Positions 44,552-53,670 are shown, counted from the stretch's first letter. The stretch is DNA of 64,000 bases from Aeriscardovia sp. (GCA_017538895.1 JAFYHY010000060.1:1-64000), one strand, 5' to 3'. Translations and numbers: made by a program. Notes: generated from the letters alone by a model not told the origin.

Positions 44552-44786
44552 TTAGTTCTCCCGTAAAAAGACGTGGTATTTCATCTAAACAGGGTAGACA
44601 GCTTTGATCTCATCACTTCTATCCCTCTTTATGGTATCTCTATAAAAGCTTTTCATAATAATTCATTTAATTAATTAAATAGGGGTATATAAGAAAAAAG
44701 TATTATCAAAAACATGAAATACAGAAACAAGGAAGTATATTAAAAATAAAAAGAAATCAATCGTTTTTATCAAAAGGTAGAGTAGT
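44552..44786. other. Divergent promoter region, xfp / aldo-keto reductase
   Basis: A 235-base AT-rich gap with no gene. It must hold the xfp promoter, expected to be strong. Several TATA-like hexamers occur but I cannot assign a convincing -35/-10 pair or an operator. Confidence 0.5.
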
Positions 44787-45653
44787 ATGAACACTCACAC
44801 TCACTTCACATTACGTAATGGCATGAATCTCCCATCTATCGGATATGGCACCTGGCTTATTCCTAATGATCATGCATCATCCTGCGTTTTCAACGCCATT
44901 CAACAGGGATACCGTTTAATTGATACCGCTGAAGCATATGCCAATGAGCAAGGCGTTGGAGAGGGCATTCAACAAGCTATCAACCAAGACTTAGTCACCC
45001 GCCAGGATATCATTCTTACAACTAAATTAGCAGCAGAATTCAAAACCTATGATCGCGCATGCACAGCAATCGACCATAGCCTTGAAAAAGCACATGTTGA
45101 TCATTTCGATTTGATGCTTATTCACGCTCCACAACCATGGGATCATTTCCGTGAAGGCAAATACTATGAAGGCAACCGAGAAGCATGGAAAGCACTCGAA
45201 CAAGCATACAATGATGGGAAAATTTCTGCTATCGGCGTCGCGAACTTCGAAGAAGATGATCTCACCGACCTCATGGACCACTGCTCCATACAACCAATGG
45301 TGAACCAGATCCTCTGCCACATTGGTAATACACCACAAAATCTGATCGATTTCTGCCACCAAAACTCGATTTGCGTTGAAGGATACTCACCAATTGCACA
45401 TGGTGCCGCATTATCACACACAACCATTAGTCAGCTCGCAGAAAAATATCACGTTACACCTACCCAGCTATGCTTACGCTATGATATGCAACTAGGCATC
45501 ATCCCACTACCAAAAACAGAGAACGCTGACCATATGGCTGAAAACCTGAAAACCAATTTCACGATTACCGACGACGATATGAAACAACTTCATAATCTTC
45601 CAAAGTATGCCTATGACGTTGACGGGGAATGGGCCTGCTTCCAAAAAGCATAA
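44787..45653 (+). CDS. Aldo/keto reductase
   Basis: 288 residues of the AKR superfamily (AKR5-like), NADPH-dependent cytosolic reductase of aldehydes or ketones. The catalytic tetrad is visible: Asp and Tyr in 'LIDTAEAYANEQGVG', Lys in 'ILTTKLAAE', His in 'FDLMLIHAPQPW'. Further signs are 'AIGVANFEEDDL', 'NQILCHIGN' and 'GIIPLPKTENADHMAENL' (cofactor loop). Ribosome binding site AAAGGTAG. It is followed 33 bases later by the HAD phosphatase start. Substrate unknown; 2,5-diketogluconate-type or general detoxifying activity are both possible. Confidence 0.92.
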   Translation: MNTHTHFTLRNGMNLPSIGYGTWLIPNDHASSCVFNAIQQGYRLIDTAEAYANEQGVGEGIQQAINQDLVTRQDIILTTKLAAEFKTYDRACTAIDHSLEKAHVDHFDLMLIHAPQPWDHFREGKYYEGNREAWKALEQAYNDGKISAIGVANFEEDDLTDLMDHCSIQPMVNQILCHIGNTPQNLIDFCHQNSICVEGYSPIAHGAALSHTTISQLAEKYHVTPTQLCLRYDMQLGIIPLPKTENADHMAENLKTNFTITDDDMKQLHNLPKYAYDVDGEWACFQKA

Positions 45654-45686
45654 AATCCTATAACGAAAACTGTGTGATTGACACTT

Positions 45687-46460
45687 ATGACATATTTCTT
45701 TTTTGATATCGATGGCACACTCATTCCTGGAACAGGAAATCATGACATCCCATACGATACACGAGAAGCATTAAACCAGTTACAACACAATGGGCATTTC
45801 CTCGCACTCGCAACAGGCCGCGAGCATTGCTTAGCTGTCCCAGAAATGCAACAACTCGGATTTACCAACATGGTTTCTGATGGCGGATATGGCGTCACTA
45901 TTAACAATATGCTTCTGTCTATTGACCCACTAGATGATATTGAAGCCTGTTTCGCATTAGCTGACGAATGTGACCAGAAACATATCCCATGGGCCTATGA
46001 TTCTGAAGATATTCCTGAACGATTAACAAAATCAGTAGAATTCAAAGAATTAACTGATACACCATTCCAACAAAGTGTGGTGATACCTGACCTCGATATC
46101 AAAAAAGAAACACGCGTCAATCGCATGTTTGTTGCTCTTGACGAAGGCCATGAAGAAGAAGTACTCCCATCGCTCCGACACGTTCCATGGATGCGATACG
46201 ATCACGCAAATTACATCTACGTTGAACCACAAAATAAAGCACGCGGTATTAAAAAAATTCTCAATTACTTCCATGCCAATGATGCTGACGTAGTTGTCTT
46301 TGGTGATTCCTTAAATGATCTGTCCATGTTCATCCCAGAATGGACATGCATTGCTATGGGTAATGCCTGCACCGAACTGAAAGAAAAAGCAGATTACGTT
46401 ACCACAGCAGTCGACAACGGTGGTATCAGCCATGCTCTCCATCACTTTAGATGGATTTAA
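45687..46460 (+). CDS. HAD-IIB (Cof-type) phosphatase
   Basis: 257 residues from the ATG at 45687; a TTG three codons upstream is less likely. Motif I 'FFFDIDGTLIP' supplies the nucleophile and acid Asp, motif II Thr is in 'LALATGR', the C2B cap is in the middle, motif III Lys in 'NKARGIKKIL', motif IV 'VVFGDSLNDLSMF'. The family dephosphorylates sugar phosphates, pyridoxal phosphate or flavin nucleotides, often with overlapping specificity; none can be assigned here. Probably co-transcribed with the aldo/keto reductase gene. Confidence 0.93.
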   Translation: MTYFFFDIDGTLIPGTGNHDIPYDTREALNQLQHNGHFLALATGREHCLAVPEMQQLGFTNMVSDGGYGVTINNMLLSIDPLDDIEACFALADECDQKHIPWAYDSEDIPERLTKSVEFKELTDTPFQQSVVIPDLDIKKETRVNRMFVALDEGHEEEVLPSLRHVPWMRYDHANYIYVEPQNKARGIKKILNYFHANDADVVVFGDSLNDLSMFIPEWTCIAMGNACTELKEKADYVTTAVDNGGISHALHHFRWI

Positions 46461-46571
46461 AATACGGTGATTAAAAGAAAGAAAATTTCTACCATCATAA
46501 TAGAATATTCTTCATGCTATGTACGCCTATAATAACATACATATCAGGGACAAAGAGAAGGATATGTTGCT

Positions 46572-47150
46572 ATGGCACAGCCAAAGAAAAAGAAATCAAC
46601 GCAACAGATTGCACGACGTAACCTTAAAAAAGCTCGTAGAGCAGAAGCACATCAAGCCGCCGCACGCGCAGCAGCCATCGACAAGCGAGAAACGTATCCT
46701 TTCTGGCAATTATGCCTCTTAAACATTCTCGCTTTCTTTGTCATATGGGTAGTGGTGTTCTGGGGATTAGAATCAAAACACCCTGATTTCTGGAAAACTG
46801 TTATCATTATTGCCGCATTCACATTTGTTGTCTGGGCATATGTCATCAAAGTGATTCCACAAATTATTCGAGGCGTCAGCTTCTACAAAAATGAAGATGA
46901 AGACGAACACCGTAAGAAAGTCCTCCAACGTTTTTGGACCAACGCTTTAGCTTTCCTTTGTATGGGCTTATGCATGGAACTCATTAACACTGCCGCTATT
47001 AAAACAACTGAACCATTATGGGCCAACCTCATCCTCTACAGCATGAGCGGCGGCCTATACGGCTTGGTATTCTGGGTTCTTAACCAAAACATTGTCGTCA
47101 AACGCAACGTCATCAAACGTAATGGTGAAACCGCTATCGGAAAATGGTGA
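46572..47150 (+). CDS. Multi-pass membrane protein of unknown function
   Basis: 192 residues: a very basic, Ala-rich cytosolic N-terminus of about 40 residues ('QPKKKKSTQQIARRNLKKARR'-like), then four hydrophobic segments (about residues 46-65, 75-95, 120-138 and 148-170) with a charged loop 'KNEDEDEHRKK' between the second and third, and a basic tail. No enzyme motif is visible. It looks like a lineage-specific membrane protein; the basic tail might touch nucleic acid or ribosomes. AAGGATATG lies ahead of the ATG. It ends in a shared palindromic terminator. Confidence 0.75.
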   Translation: MAQPKKKKSTQQIARRNLKKARRAEAHQAAARAAAIDKRETYPFWQLCLLNILAFFVIWVVVFWGLESKHPDFWKTVIIIAAFTFVVWAYVIKVIPQIIRGVSFYKNEDEDEHRKKVLQRFWTNALAFLCMGLCMELINTAAIKTTEPLWANLILYSMSGGLYGLVFWVLNQNIVVKRNVIKRNGETAIGKW

Positions 47151-47173
47151 TCCAACACCAACAAAAATAAAGA

Positions 47174-47223
47174 ATGGGTGAGGAGTGGTATTCATAATAT
47201 TATGAATACCACTCCTCACCCAT
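47174..47223. terminator. Perfect 25-bp palindrome between convergent genes
   Basis: 47174-47198 is followed directly by its exact reverse complement 47199-47223; the longest perfect palindrome I found in the window. AAAAAAATTTTTTT follows. Confidence 0.88.
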
Positions 47224-47242
47224 ATATCAGAAAAAAATTTTT

Positions 47243-48208
47243 TTAACGAATCAGATTCGTTAACGGCTCATGAACAAACCATGCTCGCAAATTAGCACAC
47301 ACCAAATCAGTCGTCTTCTCAGCAGCCTCATACAAATGGAAATCACCACGAATATTACCAGCAATATGTGGCGTCACTATCAAATGAGGCACATCCCATA
47401 ATTCAGAATCCGCTGATAATGGTTCATGAACAAAAACATCCAACCCAGCGCCAGCAAGATGATGATCAATCAACGCACTCACTAAGTCATGGAGAACAAC
47501 GGAATTACCTCGTCCACCATTTAAGAAATAAGATCCATGTTTCATGGCAGTAAAGAAATCACTATTGAAAAGACCAGTTGTTTCCTCAGAATATGGGAGG
47601 AATGAGGCGACAACGTCTGCTTGTCCCACATATTCGTGAAGATGATCCAAGGTAGTGACTTTCTCAAATGGAGTTATATCATCTGGAATATGACGCCTAA
47701 AGCCAATACAATGTGCTCCTAATGCGGAACAAAGTTGAGCAAACGCGGTTCCAATACTGCCAGCACCAACAACCAATACAGTAGCATTTGTCAGCGTACG
47801 TACCATACCTTCATCATGCCATACATGCTTCGTTTGATTATCACGATAGATTTCAAGTTTCTTGAGCAAGCTTAAGAGCACCGCAAACATGTGTTCGGAC
47901 ACTTCTTGGCCAAAAGCACCACGAGCATTCGTAATCGTCGCTTGACGTGGGGTAATACCAGGAAGAATATACTTCTCAAACCCAACAACTGTTAACTGTA
48001 ACCATTGCAACCGGGGACATTGGCTCACTGCTTCTGGCGTAAAGAATCCAATAATAATATCCGCTTGCATGAGCAAATCCATATCAGGATTATTCTCATC
48101 TGTCGCATAGAAGGTCACATAATCTGGGCATTCCTTCTGCATGCGATTAATCTCTAATGGTGAAAAAGTATTACTAACAACAACTGTTATTTCTTTATTA
48201 TTAACCAT
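47243..48208 (-). CDS. D-2-hydroxyacid dehydrogenase, NAD(P)-dependent
   Basis: 321 residues of the D-isomer-specific 2-hydroxyacid dehydrogenase family. Cofactor motif 'VLVVGAGSIGTAFAQL' (Rossmann GxGxxG), 'FLPYSEETTGLFN', 'FLNGGRGNSVVLHDLV' (Arg of the catalytic set in GGRG), 'GAGLDVFVHEPLS' (Glu) and 'VTPHIAGN' (catalytic His, here with Ala-Gly after Ile). The basic residues 'FRRH' after strand 2 suggest NADP preference. Substrates may be small 2-keto acids or phosphoglycerate-like molecules; sequence does not decide. The next minus-strand gene upstream is the amidohydrolase-like one, 52 bases away. Confidence 0.9.
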   Translation of the reverse strand: MVNNKEITVVVSNTFSPLEINRMQKECPDYVTFYATDENNPDMDLLMQADIIIGFFTPEAVSQCPRLQWLQLTVVGFEKYILPGITPRQATITNARGAFGQEVSEHMFAVLLSLLKKLEIYRDNQTKHVWHDEGMVRTLTNATVLVVGAGSIGTAFAQLCSALGAHCIGFRRHIPDDITPFEKVTTLDHLHEYVGQADVVASFLPYSEETTGLFNSDFFTAMKHGSYFLNGGRGNSVVLHDLVSALIDHHLAGAGLDVFVHEPLSADSELWDVPHLIVTPHIAGNIRGDFHLYEAAEKTTDLVCANLRAWFVHEPLTNLIR

Positions 48209-48260
48209 GAAGACTTCTTTGTATTCTTTGTTTCATCCTACGTGTCATATCGTAACGCTT

Positions 48261-49151
48261 TTATTTTTCATCAGGAACACGTACTGGTAAATGGCTCATT
48301 AAATGATTCCAATTATCAGACAGAATTGATGCAACTTCAGTATCCTGAGAAACGCAATTTTTCACTTGGCTGATTGCGTGAGACAACATGTCATAAGGAT
48401 CATCAGATGCTGATAAGTGTGCTAATGGCAGGTGCGAAGAGAAAAGAATATTATCCGCACCATACGTAGAAACCACTGTCGTTAGTAGACGAGGATCCAT
48501 TAACGCAGTATCACAATATACATGTGTCAGATGATTCTGTTGAATACTTTCAAAAAGAGACAGCACTTTGTCAGATGCAAACACGCCATGCGCAATCACT
48601 ATGAGATGAGGATATTTCACAAAGTAGTCTTGACGAATACAGTTTAATAATACCTCGCAGATCTGATCAGCATCCGCATCAATCATCCATAACGGACGAC
48701 TAATATCAGAAGCTGTTTTAAAAAGAGATTCAAAACAAGCACTACTTAAAAGATCATGATGATACATACTTGGAATCTGACCGCCAAGCAATGAATCAGA
48801 AGATGCAATATCCTCCATCAAAACTTTTTCTGCCTGTTCACTATGACCTAACGGTAGGGTAGCAATCGCACCTTCAAAAATTTCAGGATTATCAGCTACC
48901 AATTTTTTTAAACCATTATTAATCTTTTTCAACGTACGTAGCGGCAATGATTCATCCAAACGACCCATACCAGGAAAAGCAATAATCTCCTGCGTCAAAG
49001 GAGGATTCGCAAGTAAACGATCATCCATATCAGTTAATAAATCATCATGAGGAAGACGAGGAAGAGACTTCGTTGACGGGGGAACAGCAAAAGTACACGT
49101 ATCAACCGTAATATTATTCATTTCAATCTCGTTTGTCATAACTGTTAGCAT
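48261..49151 (-). CDS. Amidohydrolase-2-like protein without recognisable metal ligands
   Basis: 296 residues with weak resemblance to the ACMSD-type amidohydrolase (TIM-barrel) family: 'NPEIFEGAIATLPLG' (like 'PDRFxGLAxLPL'), 'YPHLIVIAHGV' (like 'PxLKIVxxHxG') and 'YGADNILFSSHLPL' (like 'GADRVLFGSDYP'). The metal-binding N-terminal HxH is not visible and the late catalytic Asp is His or Ser here, so a dead enzyme or a new activity is possible. The start is uncertain: in-frame ATGs at 49139 and 49118 could also serve. It is divergent from uvrD (48 bases) and probably co-transcribed with the dehydrogenase gene. Confidence 0.55.
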   Translation of the reverse strand: MLTVMTNEIEMNNITVDTCTFAVPPSTKSLPRLPHDDLLTDMDDRLLANPPLTQEIIAFPGMGRLDESLPLRTLKKINNGLKKLVADNPEIFEGAIATLPLGHSEQAEKVLMEDIASSDSLLGGQIPSMYHHDLLSSACFESLFKTASDISRPLWMIDADADQICEVLLNCIRQDYFVKYPHLIVIAHGVFASDKVLSLFESIQQNHLTHVYCDTALMDPRLLTTVVSTYGADNILFSSHLPLAHLSASDDPYDMLSHAISQVKNCVSQDTEVASILSDNWNHLMSHLPVRVPDEK

Positions 49152-49198
49152 ATCAAGGAGAATGTATCCCCTCTATTAGTAATGAAAAGCGAAAAATA

Positions 49199-51565
49199 AT
49201 GAGCGAAGAATCCAATACGCAAGCAACCAGTACAATCGACACGTTACTCAGCGGCCTCAATAAAGAACAAGCTGAAGCAGTTACCAGCAACAGTCCAGCG
49301 TTACTTATCGCAGCTGGCGCAGGATCAGGAAAAACACGAGTCATTACCTACCGTATCGCATGGATTCTTAACCAAAAGAAAGCGAACCCCTCACAAATCC
49401 TCGCTATCACTTTCACCAACAAAGCGGCCACTGAAATGAAAGAACGCCTTCAAAAACTCATCGGTCCAGCAGCAAAAAACATGTGGATATCCACCTTCCA
49501 CTCCGCCTGCGTCCGCATCCTTCGACACTGGCATGAAGCAGCAGAACTAGACCGCAACTTCACCATCTACGATCAACAAGATTCAGAAAAACTCATCAAA
49601 AATATTGAAAACGACCTCAACATCGACAGTAAACAATACACACCACGATCTGTTCTCTCACAAATCTCACGATACAAAAACAAACTTCAAAACGCACAAG
49701 ACATTCTCCACGAATACAACCTCACCTATACACCAGGCGAATCACACGGATCACTCACCACCATCAACAAAGAACAAACCACCGCCTTCATCTACGCGGA
49801 ATACCAACATCGACTTCATACAGCTAATGCCATCGACTTCGACGACATCATCAACACCACCATCACCATCCTCCACAACAATCCCACTATCGCACACTAC
49901 TACCAACAAAAATTCACATACATCTTCGTCGACGAATACCAAGACACTAACTACGCACAATACACACTCATCCGAGAACTCGGAGGATACACCACAAACA
50001 CACCCACACCACACGCTAATATCACCGTTGTCGGCGACGCAGATCAATCAATCTACGCCTTCCGCGGAGCAGACATTAGCATCATCCGTAATTTCGAACA
50101 CGACTTCCCACAAGCACACACCGTCTTCCTTGAACAAAACTACCGATCAACCCAAAACATCCTCGACGCAGCAAACGCCGTCATCGCAGTAGACCACCAA
50201 GGAAAAATCAAAAAACTCAGAACCAACTTCTCAAAAGGCGACCGCATCACAGGCTACGTCGCCAACACTGCAAAAAGCGAAGCAAAATACATCATCACCG
50301 AAATAAAACACCTACACCAGGAACAACACATCCCATACAGTGACATCGCTATCATGTACCGCACCAACGCACAATCACGCTACCTCGAAGAAGCACTTAC
50401 CAAAGTACCAATCCCATACCAACTCATCGGAGGAACACGATTCTACGACAGACAAGAAATCAAAGACGCACTCGCATATTTACGTGTTATTGCAAATCCT
50501 AATGATGATATTAGTTTGCAACGAATTCTCAATGTGCCACATCGTGGTATTGGTAAGCAAACAGAACAAACAGTTATGGAGTATGCGCGTCAGAAGACGC
50601 TATCATTCTGGACTGCTTTACATCAGGTAGCAGATTTTCCTGTAGCATCACATAGTCAGAAAAAAATTGAGTCTTTCATTCACCTGATTGAAGGATTTAT
50701 CACTAGTAATCGTCAGGGTATACAACCATCAGCATTATTGGATACGATTCTTCATGATACTGGTTTGCTTGATGAATTACGTCAAGCGGCAACCGTTAAT
50801 GTTCAAGAGGAAAATCGTCTTGAGAACCTCGCGCAGTTACAGTCTATTGCTGAGGAATATGAAAAGTCAGCAGAAGAACCCGCTCTTAATGATTTCCTTG
50901 AATTAATATCTTTATCGAGTGAGTTAGATCAGCTGACTGATACAAGTGATGGTGCTGTTATTTTAATGACTCTGCATACAGCAAAGGGACTGGAATATCC
51001 TGTTGTTTTCCTTTGCGGTTTTGAAGAAGGATTGTTCCCTCATATTCGATCTCTTAATAATGAGAATGAGCTTGCTGAAGAACGACGTTTAGCCTATGTT
51101 GGTATTACGCGTGCAAAACAGAAACTGTATATTACGCGTGCACAACAACGATCACAGTGGGGAAGAGTAGAAGAATCGGAAGAAAGTCGTTTCTTAACAG
51201 ATATCAAAGATATGATTGATTGGAATTTTGAGGCTCCTCAACCGATGCATAAGTATCATTCCTATGATCAATCATCCTGGAACCATTCCTCATGGAATAA
51301 CCATGCGTCGTATTCTCATGAATCATCCTCTTCTATGCAAAAGAGTAAGCCAGTCATCTCACGACATATAGAGGTTTCTTATTCAGTATCACGACCTACA
51401 AAACCTGCAAATCAACAAAGTTTTGCTCCAGGGGATCGCGTGACACATGATTCATATGGTTTAGGTAAAGTCCTCGCAACTGATGGTAAAACCGTCACTG
51501 TTGATTTTGGATCTGATGGTGTCAAACGATTACTGATTCGATTAGCCCCATTAGAAAAGCTATAA
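49199..51565 (+). CDS. pcrA: ATP-dependent DNA helicase PcrA/UvrD
   Basis: A superfamily 1A 3'-5' helicase for nucleotide excision repair, mismatch repair and clearing replication conflicts. 788 residues: 'LNKEQAEAV' Q-motif, Walker A 'AGAGSGKTRVI', 'FTNKAATEMKER', Walker B 'FVDEYQDTNYAQ', 'VGDADQSIYAFRGAD', 'EQNYRSTQNIL', 'TLHTAKGLEYPVVFLCGFEEGLFPH' (in parts), 'VGITRAKQKLYI'. The C-terminal Tudor-like domain ('PGDRVTHDSYGLGKVLATDG') binds RNA polymerase in PcrA. Third codon positions change abruptly near base 50476. The rpsD leader follows. Confidence 0.96.
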   Translation: MSEESNTQATSTIDTLLSGLNKEQAEAVTSNSPALLIAAGAGSGKTRVITYRIAWILNQKKANPSQILAITFTNKAATEMKERLQKLIGPAAKNMWISTFHSACVRILRHWHEAAELDRNFTIYDQQDSEKLIKNIENDLNIDSKQYTPRSVLSQISRYKNKLQNAQDILHEYNLTYTPGESHGSLTTINKEQTTAFIYAEYQHRLHTANAIDFDDIINTTITILHNNPTIAHYYQQKFTYIFVDEYQDTNYAQYTLIRELGGYTTNTPTPHANITVVGDADQSIYAFRGADISIIRNFEHDFPQAHTVFLEQNYRSTQNILDAANAVIAVDHQGKIKKLRTNFSKGDRITGYVANTAKSEAKYIITEIKHLHQEQHIPYSDIAIMYRTNAQSRYLEEALTKVPIPYQLIGGTRFYDRQEIKDALAYLRVIANPNDDISLQRILNVPHRGIGKQTEQTVMEYARQKTLSFWTALHQVADFPVASHSQKKIESFIHLIEGFITSNRQGIQPSALLDTILHDTGLLDELRQAATVNVQEENRLENLAQLQSIAEEYEKSAEEPALNDFLELISLSSELDQLTDTSDGAVILMTLHTAKGLEYPVVFLCGFEEGLFPHIRSLNNENELAEERRLAYVGITRAKQKLYITRAQQRSQWGRVEESEESRFLTDIKDMIDWNFEAPQPMHKYHSYDQSSWNHSSWNNHASYSHESSSSMQKSKPVISRHIEVSYSVSRPTKPANQQSFAPGDRVTHDSYGLGKVLATDGKTVTVDFGSDGVKRLLIRLAPLEKL

Positions 51566-51587
51566 GTTGTACCGTCATGCTTTTAAA

Positions 51588-51730
51588 CTAAGACAGATTA
51601 CTAAAAAAATAGTAATCTCCTGGAGTCTTAGCCCATCAACGGTCCGATACTTCTGCATTGAGAAGTATTGAGTTCTAAGTAACTATATTGCGTTGGAGAG
51701 GCCTGACTCAAGTAAATAGAACTATTTACT
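51588..51730 (+). promoter_or_regulatory. Structured 5' leader of rpsD (candidate S4 autoregulatory RNA)
   Basis: Three clear hairpins precede rpsD: an outer stem CTAAGAC/GTCTTAG (51588-51594 / 51625-51631) enclosing a 9-bp stem (51595-51603 / 51610-51618); an 8-bp stem (51647-51654 / 51661-51668); and a 9-bp stem (51711-51719 / 51722-51730). The first might instead be the pcrA terminator, but it lacks a T-run. Confidence 0.6.
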
Positions 51731-51765
51731 TTCGTCCAAATAACGACAGATAGTAAGGAAAATAT

Positions 51766-52392
51766 ATGTCTAATGTACAACGTGCGCGCCGTCAGGTTCG
51801 TTTGTCCCGCGCATTGGGAATCGTATTAACTCCAAAGGCACAGCGCTTATTCGAAAAGCGTCCTTATGCTCCAGGTGAGCATGGTCGTAACCGTCGTCGT
51901 ACCGAGTCCGATTACGCAGTTCGTCTCCGTGAAAAGCAACGTCTTCGCGCTCAGTATGGTATTTCCGAGAAGCAGTTGCGTGCATCTTACGCACGTGCAA
52001 CTCGTGCTGCAGGCCAGACTGGTAACGCAATGATCGTTGATCTTGAGTGCCGTTTGGATGCTCTTGTTCTTCGTGCAGGCATCGCTCGCACCATCGCTCA
52101 GGCACGTCAGTTCGTTGTCCACCGTCACATCATGGTTGATGGCAACATCGTTGACCGCCCAAGCTTCAAGGTCAAGGTTGGACAGACCATTCAGGTCAAG
52201 CCAAAGAGCCAGACCATGGTCCCATTCCAGATTGCTGCTGAAGGAACACACCAAGATGTTCTCCCAACAGTTCCTGGATACTTGGATGTTGACATTGCCC
52301 AGTTGAAGGCTACCTTAACTCGTAAGCCAGAAGCTACTGAGGTCCCAATCCAGATCAATATTCAGTACGTTGTCGAATACTACGCACGCTGA
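51766..52392 (+). CDS. rpsD: 30S ribosomal protein S4
   Basis: A primary 16S rRNA-binding protein that nucleates the small subunit body. 208 residues with '[20 protein letters not shown]', '[29 protein letters not shown]' (in parts) and the S4 RNA-binding domain '[52 protein letters not shown]'-type region (about residues 95-155). The zinc-binding cysteines seen at the N-terminus of some S4 proteins are absent. AAGGAAAAT precedes the ATG. Codons are of the high-expression kind. It stands alone rather than in the alpha operon. Confidence 0.97.
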   Translation: MSNVQRARRQVRLSRALGIVLTPKAQRLFEKRPYAPGEHGRNRRRTESDYAVRLREKQRLRAQYGISEKQLRASYARATRAAGQTGNAMIVDLECRLDALVLRAGIARTIAQARQFVVHRHIMVDGNIVDRPSFKVKVGQTIQVKPKSQTMVPFQIAAEGTHQDVLPTVPGYLDVDIAQLKATLTRKPEATEVPIQINIQYVVEYYAR

Positions 52393-52418
52393 TAACTAAC
52401 TTTTCAATCAGTTACATG

Positions 52419-52460
52419 TATGGGGGGAAATATCTGTCAGATGTTTCCCCCCATATGTTT
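52419..52460 (+). terminator. Terminator of rpsD
   Basis: 18-base arms (52419-52436 / 52438-52455) pairing with a single G-U, followed by GTTTTG. Confidence 0.85.
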
Positions 52461-52477
52461 TGTGTCATAATCAAATT

Positions 52478-53158
52478 ATGCTTCTTCATCTTTTTCTTGT
52501 CCGTCACGGTCAAACCTACTTCAACCGATACAACCGCATGCAAGGATGGTCTAATTCACCACTAACTAATAAAGGTCAACAGGATGCGCTTCATGCTGCA
52601 CAAGCTCTCCATGCTATTCATTTCTCAGCAGCATACTCATCTGATATGACCCGAGCTGAACAAACCGCAAGCACTATCTTACGTAAAAATGAGACTGCTT
52701 CAGAAAACTTACTCTGTGTCAGCCCTTATTTCAGAGAACAATTCTACGGTTATTTCGAAGGGCAAGACATTAACATGAGTTGGTATGCTGTTGGCGCACC
52801 ACATGGAGCAAAAACATACCAAGATATTGTCAACCAATATGGTCTTGCCGCTACAAAAGACTTTATGAAAGAAGCTGACCCATTCCATGATGCAGAAAAT
52901 AATCATGAGTATTGGGAACGCATTCAACAAGGGTTTCGTCTCATTGCTCACGATGCACAATCATTCCAACAATCTGATAGCGAGCACAATATCTTGATTG
53001 TCACCCATAGCAATACATTGATGAATCTTATCCAACGGTTTAATTCCAAAAATGTTTCCATTCCAGGTAAACCGCAAAACGGGTCCGTTATTATCGCCAC
53101 TTTTGATACAGACAAAGATTTTGCTCACAGTATCGAAATTGATTCTTATACTGAGTAA
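52478..53158 (+). CDS. Histidine phosphatase superfamily protein (phosphoglycerate mutase-like)
   Basis: 226 residues from the ATG at 52478; a GTG at 52460 in frame lies in the rpsD terminator and is unlikely. The phospho-His motif 'LVRHGQTYFNRYNRMQG' is complete, 'YSSDMTRAEQTASTIL' supplies the second Arg, and 'LIVTHSNTLMNLIQRF' holds the late His. The family covers cofactor-dependent phosphoglycerate mutases and many broad phosphatases; the short length and lack of mutase-specific inserts favour a phosphatase. No ribosome binding site is present and CATAAT lies six bases before the ATG, so it may be leaderless. Confidence 0.9.
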   Translation: MLLHLFLVRHGQTYFNRYNRMQGWSNSPLTNKGQQDALHAAQALHAIHFSAAYSSDMTRAEQTASTILRKNETASENLLCVSPYFREQFYGYFEGQDINMSWYAVGAPHGAKTYQDIVNQYGLAATKDFMKEADPFHDAENNHEYWERIQQGFRLIAHDAQSFQQSDSEHNILIVTHSNTLMNLIQRFNSKNVSIPGKPQNGSVIIATFDTDKDFAHSIEIDSYTE

Positions 53159-53277
53159 ATTTCGTTACATCAGATGATCTGAGTTGAGTCTGTGTTGTAA
53201 AGTAGCATAAATCAGACTGTTTTATAAACAAATTACTATAACCATTTGTGAAAAGTGGTCCTAAAAGGGGAGAAGTC

Positions 53278-53670
53278 ATGAGTATTGGTGCAATCGCAGG
53301 ATTGATTGCTGCCATTGTGTTTGCTGTTCTTGCAGGTGTGATGATCTATCCTTTGATTCGTCTTGGAAAGCTTTTTGACACGATTGCTAACACCATTCAA
53401 GATGCCGGCAATCACGCAATCCCTGCACTCGACAAAGGAGTTGAAACAGTATCTCACATCAATAAAACCTTATCTGATGTCAATGAGATTTCTGATTCAG
53501 TTCAATACACTGCAAAGAACGTAAGTGCATTAGGCGATTTATATACATCCATATTAGGCAAACCGATCATTAAAATTGCTTCGTTCTTCTGGGCTTTAAA
53601 GCAAACGTTGGGATCTTTCATACATGGTACAAAAAAGACCTCAGCCAAACATGAGATGCCTGAGGAGTAA
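53278..53670 (+). CDS. DUF948 domain protein
   Basis: 130 residues from the ATG at 53278, preceded by AAGGGGAGAA; an in-frame GTG ten codons upstream would include this site. One N-terminal membrane segment ('IAGLIAAIVFAVLAGVMIYPLI', split) anchors a helical, possibly coiled region ('KLFDTIANTIQDAGNHAIPALDKGVETVSHINK' in parts) facing the cell interior. DUF948 resembles chemotaxis-like coiled coils; in Actinobacteria it lies just before DUF6167 and alaS. Role unknown. The next gene begins three bases after its stop. Confidence 0.85.
   Translation: MSIGAIAGLIAAIVFAVLAGVMIYPLIRLGKLFDTIANTIQDAGNHAIPALDKGVETVSHINKTLSDVNEISDSVQYTAKNVSALGDLYTSILGKPIIKIASFFWALKQTLGSFIHGTKKTSAKHEMPEE

Noticed and set aside
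49605-50192. A 195-codon Thr/Ser/His/Asn-rich frame inside pcrA
   Set aside because: By-product of the synonymous-composition island; the helicase motifs run through the same bases.
51588-51631. Nested stem after pcrA as a plain terminator
   Set aside because: It has no T-run on the plus strand and no convergent gene; a leader role for rpsD fits better, though not proven.
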